Positions 57,179 through 64,000 of a stretch of 64,000 nt of DNA are shown piece by piece. A model generated the notes under the pieces. The model was not told the origin of the DNA and ran no database searches. It saw only the letters and a program-made list of their open reading frames with translations. Numbering within the stretch: position 1 is the stretch's first letter; each line of letters opens with the position of its first letter. The DNA is taken from the NCBI GenBank assembly GCA_045837725.1, contig JBEWZL010000209.1, positions 124,001 through 188,000 of the forward strand, read 5' to 3'. The stretch comes from Vermamoeba vermiformis. Its lineage: Eukaryota > Tubulinea > Echinamoebida. The position numbers and the translations under genes are program-made.

Positions 57179-58151
57179 CTGTACATTCATCGTGGCCTTA
57201 TGTTGCTCAAATTGTTCAACAGAGAAGTGTGCTAATACAAATGCATTGTTATTACAAGGTCTAATTGCCATGTATGTTCAAGTAATGGTTCTACGTACCT
57301 GCAGGGTGTTGTTTCAGCTCTTGATCGATTTCATTCACTTGATCGTGCATTTTTTCAAAGTCAGCAACGAACTTTGTGACATTGTCATTCATATCGTCTG
57401 CAATAGATCGTGATTGGATTAGTGAACGATATGAAGCGAGCGATCGCCATTGACACGTACCACCGTGCGTCTGTTGATTGATATCGAGCACATCCTTCGT
57501 ATTAAGACACTGCTCGAGCTGTTTGTTCTCTGTGTTGAGCACTCGAATCTCGGCTTTGATTGATTTGTTCAGTTGATTCAGCTGGTGCACGATTAGTACG
57601 TCATCGATTAAGGTACCTCACTTTCTGTTGATTATTAATTTAATTGTGGTTACCTTGACTATTCGCTCGCGCAATTCAGCCAATCGATTGTCAAGTTGAG
57701 CATTCGAGGGCATATTTTCTGCACTCGGCAGCAGTTTTGATGGTTTTGGAGGCTACTCGACATTAATACAATTATACAATATATATTTGTATTGTACCTG
57801 TGATAATACTGCGTTGTCGGGAATTTTGAATACGTTCGTCAGGGCATAGCTTTCAAAAATATCGAGACCTTTTAAAACCTCATCTTGTAGCTCCTTTTCC
57901 ATACTTTCGAATCCCTATTGTTTTAAATTAATTTTTGACACGCAGTAATTAAAATTAATTGATATTACCTTCTGTAATTTTTTCTTATCTAATTTTTTAA
58001 TCGATTCATCGGCTAATATTTTATCTTGCTCATTTGAAAATTCATCTGCCATTTTAGCGCTGACTTCTGTTCTAGCCGTCTCCAAAAAACTCATCGGAGA
58101 TACGGTAAAGAAGCCGTTCTCTCTTTGGAGTTCAGTAGGCTGCCGTGCCAT
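57173..58151 (-). CDS. MIS12: MIS12-like kinetochore protein
   Basis: Exons 57969-58151, 57798-57914, 57654-57752, 57461-57581, 57299-57397, 57173-57231 (225 aa, close to the usual MIS12 length). The N-terminus has NGFFTVSPMSFLETA, matching the MIS12 phenylalanine-rich start and helical hairpin. The second exon encodes LDIFESYALTNVFKIPDNAVL, the conserved Mis12/Mtw1 head-2 motif (LRNIFxIP type). The second half is coiled coil (LNKSIKAEIRVLNTENKQL; FVADFEKMHDQVNEID). The MIS12 complex bridges CENP-C to the NDC80 microtubule-binding complex. Identification rests on pattern, not strong identity. Confidence 0.75.
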
Positions 58152-58380
58152 AATGATATTTGTACTATTATTTTAGTTAACAAGCCTGTGGCCACATAAA
58201 TCGACAAAAGCACAAAGAAAGAAAGTCTTTTGTACGATCGTTTGAAAAAGGGCGCGAAAACAAATTTCCGCGGGTAAATCGCTCGGAAGGTTGGACAATT
58301 AAGGATTAAATTCCTATTTACCATATTACAACTGTACACAAGCAGCAAACGAATTACATCCTAGCAGATAGAACAGATCC

Positions 58381-61300
58381 TTACACCTCGTCGCTATTCA
58401 TCTGGACGTTCTCCGCGTCATCGTCTTCATTATTATTGTCATCGCTAGGGACTCCTTCGTCAACACTTAATTCGCTCACCTCATTGTCGCTTACAGGCTC
58501 CGCTTGTTCTTCATCTGCTTCTTCTTCCGCCTCGTTGTCCTCAACAGCCTCTTCTTCAATTTGTGCCTTCTTTTTAGATTTCTTCTTGCTCTTTTCTTTC
58601 TTTTTCTTCTTTTCTTTCTTGGCCTTCTTAGACTTCTTTTTCGATTTCTTTTCATCGTCGCTATTGTTTTCCTCAACTTCTTCCTTGTCACTGACCTCAG
58701 GCTCACTTTGCTCTGCTTCGTTATCGCTGGCATCCGACGCATTCTTTTCTTCTTTGACAACCTGCGAATCAACTACTTGGCCCGACAAAGTCTTGTGCTT
58801 GAGATTGCCGAACCACAGAGCCGTCAATATGCCGTTGGATTTGAACATCTTCTTGATCTTTAACACGAATGACTCCAACGACTTCTTCAACGGTGGAATG
58901 GAGTTCAACAACTTGATGTCTTTGGCGGCCTTCTTGTTTTCGCAGTACCATTGTAACCGACGCGTGCACGCTTGGAAAGCCTTAATGACGTTGATAATAT
59001 CATCGCGGTACTTGGCAAAGTTCTCTGACATCCAAGCAAGATCTTGTACAATTGTATCGCAGATTTTGCGACCGTACTTCATGAAGTGAATGAGTACATT
59101 TGGAGCCTAAAATACGCGTTTAGTCAAGCAATGCAGAGAGATAAACGGTTGTTACTTACTTGGAAGTCCTCCAATAAGGTCAAATCATTCAACTCCTTGA
59201 ACACCAGCGACACCTTGCCGATGAAATCTAAGCCTTCTTTGCCTGCATCAACATCTTCATCGTCGCCCTTTTTCTTCTTTGCTAACTTGTGCGCACTCAA
59301 TAGCTTGGCAATTTCGGCAATAACGACCTTGAAATAGACTTGTGTGTGTGACTTTCTCAGCGGTGACTCGCTCTTGATTGCAAGCTCCTTAGTGATGTTC
59401 TGCAGAGTTTCAACCGAGTCGGTAGCAAACTTAACGTTGGTCTCTAGAATACTAACAACGGCATCTGAAGGGACTTTGAGGTGACCCGACCAATCGCGAG
59501 AGAATAACAACCGTCCTGCGTACTCGGACAGCTTTGAAGCAAGGTCACTTCTCTTTGGATCTGCCGCATCCAGCGCCGTAACAATTGAAGCGAGTAAATC
59601 CAACAAGGCTTTGGAAGAGTCGAATTCGCTGACAATCGGCTCAAATTTCGAAAAGTATTCGAAGCAGTTGACGAGCATAGTTGGTAAAGTCATTTCTGGT
59701 TTTTGTTAGTTCCAGGCAAGTACTAATGCAAAAACTTACTCTTCGGAGGCTGGGCCGATGGTGCTCTACCACTTGCAACATTTAAGATCATGCTCAGTAT
59801 TTCCTATCAAATGTTAATGATGACAGCTTTTTCGAATCAATCTTACCATAAATAGCTTTTGGTGCGACGTGAAGAATACAGGGCAAGCGAAAAGCTTCTT
59901 TAAGCACTCAAGAATGACTCCGATGGATGGATTTAGGAACGGGTCATCATCTTCAGACTCGTTGTCCACTGCCAACTCTTTCAATCGTTGACACAAAGCT
60001 GCAAATACTGGCTTGATAGTCTCCACGGCGTCCATCTTGCTTTTGTACAAAGTCGACCACGTGGGTGGCGGTGCGTTGGCGACTGCTGGGTTGAGTATTC
60101 GTTTGGGGTGTGACAGCAAATAGTCCAGCTTGCCATCAAGATCCTTCACGAGATTGTACACTGATTTCGGCGGTATTTTAATCAACTTATACTCGTCCTC
60201 GGCTGCGGCATCGGTGTAGTTCATTATAATGCACGAGGCTAGCTCAAGTGGGCGTAGAATGTTGAGCGTCGGCGTGTACACGAGATCAATTTGGATTGTC
60301 CTGCATAAATCAGCAAACAGTACTGTTTTTCGTGTATTACTTACTTGTTATCCTCGCCGTCACCTTTAAAGGGAGATTTAATTTTGGGTTTTGATTTAGC
60401 CTTGCTGCTGGGAACGAAGTTCGGCATGAGTCCCAAGTACTTGTCCAGTAGCCTTTCTGCGTCCACGACTTGTTGCAGACGCTTGACAACAATGTCTATT
60501 TTTTCATTAACAATGCATAACAACAACAATAGAGCTCACCTTGAGTCTTGGCATCGGGTTGCTGAGAAAAGATGTTGATTATTTCACGAAGGAAGTTGAT
60601 TGTGTGGAACAGCTCGGCGCACACATCTTCCTTCTCGCTTGGTGTTAGAAGTTTAAATTCATCTTCGTCGTATTCTTTGCTGACTAAGAATGGACATCCA
60701 GAAAGTGCGTCAATGTCACTCAGTAGTGGGTTTAATCTCCTGTTGATGAGCATGTAGAACTTCATTGAGGCAATCATCCACGACAGCTGAGTCTTCTCAA
60801 GCCCTTTGGCTCGTACAAGGTTGAAAATATCCACGGCAATTTCGTAATTTTTCTCGTCAATCACGTAGCTTGCAGCTCCATTCGTTTCTTGTTCTTGGTA
60901 CTTTGGCACAAACATCTTTTCGCCCACAACGTCCAATAAGTTTTCGTTAAATCCAGACAAAACTTCTTCAGCGATGTCGTGCCAATGAACTGCAAAGCTT
61001 AGTTCATTATAAAAGAACTCTTGTAGTTCCTAAAACATTGTTAGTCACGTATGACGGAAGATACATTACTTACAGGCAATCTCTCTACTTTGGTGATGGT
61101 TGCGTCCAATACTTCGCGTGCGTGTTCAAAGTCGATAGAAGGATCAACGTCATTGTCTACCTGCTGCTTTCTGCGCACCATCGACGTTAATTTACTGATG
61201 AGACAGACAGCACCGACTACTCCCATCTTTTGGTATTTGATATCGGGATTCATCAATTGCTTCTTCAACAAGATGTCAAGATCACTGGTAGGCGATGAAT

Positions 61301-63344
61301 CCTATTCTGGTAGTCAGTAAGCTAAAGAGATACTACAGTGCTTACAAATGGGTCACCGAAGTACAGGTCGCAAAAGATGCTGTAGATCTTGCGAATTTGA
61401 TTGATGTTCGTAACGGGAGCCAAGTCGAAGTAATCTAACAGTCCTTGAAGAATCGAAACATATTGCTTCGCCATCGCGTGTTGAGTATTTATAATATCGC
61501 TGAGAGTGGACAAGGCTGCCATTACTTCAGCGCTCTAGTAAAAATGGGGTCAATTCCTATTGTCACGACAGCGAACTACTTACGCTGGATGAGCCAATAT
61601 GAGAGATAATTGTCATCAAGATCTCTTGTTGGAAATAAGGCTCGTGAAAGTCTACGAACAGCCTCTTATACATCTGACAGCCAAACGTTGAATGCGCAGG
61701 ATCCATTGATGACCTGACCAGCATTTGAGCGATCGATAGAATCTCGGGGAATAAACTGCTTTGACATTAGTCGCGCACGTCAAAAGTTTGTAACCCTTAC
61801 GTTCGCAGAGCTTGGGTGTGACCTGTAACGCTCTTTCGGAATAGAACCTCGCCAATATTGCCCGCACTAATTTGCTTCCTAAACACGGGCTCAATCTTCG
61901 TCTTGCAGTTAGCAATCGAGTGCAAGATGTACAACAGCCAGATGTCCAACACTCGGTATCCTCCCTGAACAATTATCATTAGCTGCTGTCCTAAAAAAAC
62001 GGATGTCGACTACTTACGGGTGGCACGGAAGATAGCAATTTGAGGAACGCTTTCGGTAGTTCTTTGTTGTACTTGATGCCTGTTTTCAACGTTTCAAATG
62101 TGAGTACTTCTCCTTCTTTGCTCTTTGAATTGGCGTTGCTCAATGTCTCGACGTTCAAGCTGTCACGCATCTCCTTAGCAACTTTCTCAGCATCGGTCGA
62201 AGCACTTTGCAATATGAATTTCAACAAAACAGGCAAGTCCTCGATTTTGCTGCTGTCAAGCATGTGAATAATGCTACTGCGCACTTTGTCCAACAGTTCG
62301 GGCTTGAGGTTCAGATTGGACAGTGTATCGACAACTGAAACAGTGAATTCTGCGTCAGTCTCCAACATGTTGCGTAGTTCGTCAATAATGAGCTTGAAAA
62401 TAACGTCAGAGAATGGTTTTGAATAACTGAATAAGCGTACCTGATGTCCATAATCATCTACAATCTCCGGAATAAACGACACAATCTCCTTCTTCAATCG
62501 CGGTGTGCACACTGACAACGTCTCCACCAACTTCCTGGCCAAGCCCTCGCTGTCAACGATGTGATCTAACCAACGGAACTGACTCAGAATTAGCCGCGGG
62601 ATATTGTCCTCGATGGCCATTGCACTGCGTTTGTTAGAGTCAAATTGCACGATCATCAATGCCGAACTTACTCGTCGTCGGTCATGTAGTCAGGAATCTT
62701 CTCCAACAAGAAGTCAATCACTGCTGTTTGCGTTGCTGGCACGCCAAGAAACATTTTGACGATACTCTCTTGCCCAACAGCACCGACAGCCATGAAGCTA
62801 ATAAGCTTATTAGAACAACAATAATCATGGCGCAGTATGACTTACGCGGAGTCTTCGTTGGCGCTCGCAATCAACGGGATCAAGGATCGTTTTAGGTTGT
62901 CTTCGTTTGACAGATGCGCGAAAAATGCTTTCAAAACATTTTTCTTAGCATCAGCGTCGCCATTATATTTCTTTTCAAGGCTGCGTTTGGTGGCAGCAGT
63001 CGAGCCTAAATTAGAAATATTAATTTCTGGATGTCGGAATAGGTCGCCTTTCTCTTACCCGTTAAATGCCATTTGCTGCCTCTAATTTTTAAAGAATATT
63101 CCCTCATAAGCTTCGAAAAGTCGTCAGTTGGCGCTGAGCCAGATTCGTCATCAATGCGCCGTTTTTTCGTTGGTGATTGGCCTAAAAATCATGAATTATG
63201 GTTAAAAATATTTTAGATTAATTTTATTTGGTTAAGAAATGGAAAAACAGCCAGGCGCAAGCCTTCAGATCGCGGATCGAAGCTGGATTCAGGCTTTAGC
63301 CGAAGCTTACTTGAATCTGCAGAGCTAATTTCCTTTCTCTTCAT
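58381..63344 (-). CDS. FANCD2: FANCD2, Fanconi anaemia DNA-crosslink repair protein
   Basis: Sixteen exons: 63311-63344, 63059-63181, 62846-63005, 62672-62797, 62441-62624, 62018-62392, 61801-61982, 61584-61758, 61346-61534, 61074-61301, 60540-61029, 60345-60495, 59847-60300, 59740-59803, 59160-59695, 58381-59106 (1398 aa, human 1451). Matches run full length: IPRLILSQFRWLDHIVDSE, KIEDLPVLLKFILQSAS, EPYFQQEILMTIISHIGSS, NINQIRKIYSIFCDLYFGDP, LVCNFLREIINIF-like block, LPNFVPSS-like LGLMPNFVPSS and the C-terminal VLKIKKMF...LWFGNLKHKTLSGQ. DIKYQKMGVVGAV aligns with the region of the monoubiquitinated lysine. The tail is about 100 residues of acidic and Lys-rich repeats. The gene has only about one CACGTG. 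Confidence 0.96.
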
Positions 63345-63740
63345 GGCTAGCGATTCCTTATGACTCTGCTTTGTTGTCTTCAGCCAAACAAACAAAATGA
63401 AATAATTCGCGCGAGAAATTCTGAGAATAAAGTACAAGACAAAGAACAAACCAAAATTGGTGACTGTTTCTACAAGAATCGCAATATTCAGAGCAACGGG
63501 ATCACTAGGGATGGATCAATGATTCGGCCAATAGAACCAAAAAAACAGCGAGAACCGGACCTAACTCTGCGTGAGCAGTGAACTACTTGTCTTTGTAGTA
63601 CAACCGTGTGGTACTCACACAAGCAGCTTGACACGTCACGTGCATTTTAAAATTGATAAAAGTCTTGACAAAATCAGATCGGGAACAAATTTTTATTTTA
63701 CTTGCTCGGTCATTCATGACAACATAGATAGTAGTCACGA
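63345..63740. other. Intergenic, divergent promoter region
   Basis: About 400 bases between FANCD2 and the gene cut by the right edge. One TCACGTG lies near 63640. Short ORFs on both strands lack coding character. Confidence 0.5.
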
Positions 63741-64000
63741 ATGTCGAATCAATCAAGTCCCAATAGCAATGTATCACCAACACGGCTGTCGGTCTCAAAC
63801 ATTTGGAAAATGCACGGAGGATCAGTCCACTTATTGATACCCACCGCTGCTCCAATTCTGCTTCCAGAAAATACTAATACACAAACCGGTCGCAATAATG
63901 TAAATAATAATAATACGATTTCAAACAATTTTGTCAATAATTCTGTAAATACTCCAAATCAAATACCACAAGTTGTAAATAAGAATTCCAGCGGGAGTAT
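63741..64000 (+). CDS. Asn-rich protein, 3' end beyond window
   Basis: An uninterrupted frame from ATG at 63741 to the window end (86 codons) reads MSNQSSPNSNVSPTRLSVS, then a short mixed part (NIWKMHGGSVHLLIPTAAP) and an Asn/Thr-rich low-complexity stretch. AAT-rich codon use and no intron signal so far. Function cannot be told from this piece. Divergent from FANCD2. Confidence 0.5.
   Translation, partial: MSNQSSPNSNVSPTRLSVSNIWKMHGGSVHLLIPTAAPILLPENTNTQTGRNNVNNNNTISNNFVNNSVNTPNQIPQVVNKNSSGS

Overview
This is nuclear DNA of a gene-dense, intron-rich eukaryote. About 30 protein genes fit in 64 kb. Most introns are 45-90 bp, with donors GTACGT or GTAAGT, and intergenic gaps are mostly 100-500 bp. 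The content (a LRR-Roc-COR kinase, an FHA protein with two TKL-type kinase domains, a Zn2Cys6 regulator, FANCD2, MIS12, MED13, CCDC93, peroxisomal ABCD) points to a free-living unikont protist. An amoebozoan of the Acanthamoeba or protosteloid kind is my best guess, but the sequence alone does not settle it. No rRNA, tRNA, CRISPR array or viral fossil was recognised. Exon coordinates below were read by eye and checked for phase across every junction.

Layout. 1-9.3 kb: the 3' part of a peroxisomal ABCD half-transporter, PIG-C with an added zinc ribbon, acyl-CoA-binding protein, two KEN-box proteins of unknown function, a small lysine-rich protein and a helical protein. 9.4-19 kb: ROCO kinase, Pelota, LYRM1, CCDC93. 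19-21.9 kb: the only repeat island, with copies of a dispersed repeat, a GGCC-rich block and tRNA-B-box (SINE-like) units. 21.9-30.3 kb: FHA-TKL-TKL kinase, pyruvate dehydrogenase E1 beta, adenosylhomocysteinase, HSCB/HSC20, UBFD1. 30.4-42.9 kb: PHD-finger protein, a long coiled-coil protein with KEN box, a PDI-like protein, an HAD-fold protein with decayed active-site motifs, p24/TMED, and a protein with one cyclin/TFIIB-like fold. 43-51.4 kb: a divergent ABC ATPase, a Zn2Cys6 regulator, an Asteroid/XPG-type nuclease. 51.6-63.3 kb: MED13, a possible 54-residue protein, MIS12, FANCD2. The right edge cuts an Asn-rich gene.

Functionally the window mixes housekeeping metabolism (mitochondrial PDH, Fe-S cochaperone, methyl cycle, acyl-CoA binding), secretory pathway (p24, PDI, PIG-C), endosomal recycling (CCDC93), translation quality control (Pelota), signalling kinases, and chromosome biology (FANCD2, MIS12, Asteroid, KEN-box proteins). 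Nothing behaves as an operon; several pairs are divergent with shared promoters of about 80-300 bp.

The most unusual signal is not a gene. The window is loaded with short dyad motifs that look like classic transcription-factor sites: TGACASSTGTCA, CACGTG, TTCASTGAA, CTAW4TAG and CCW6GG. They occur inside exons and introns, and are very unevenly spread between neighbouring genes. Five of the twelve perfect TGACACGTGTCA copies end 1-3 bases before a 3' splice site.
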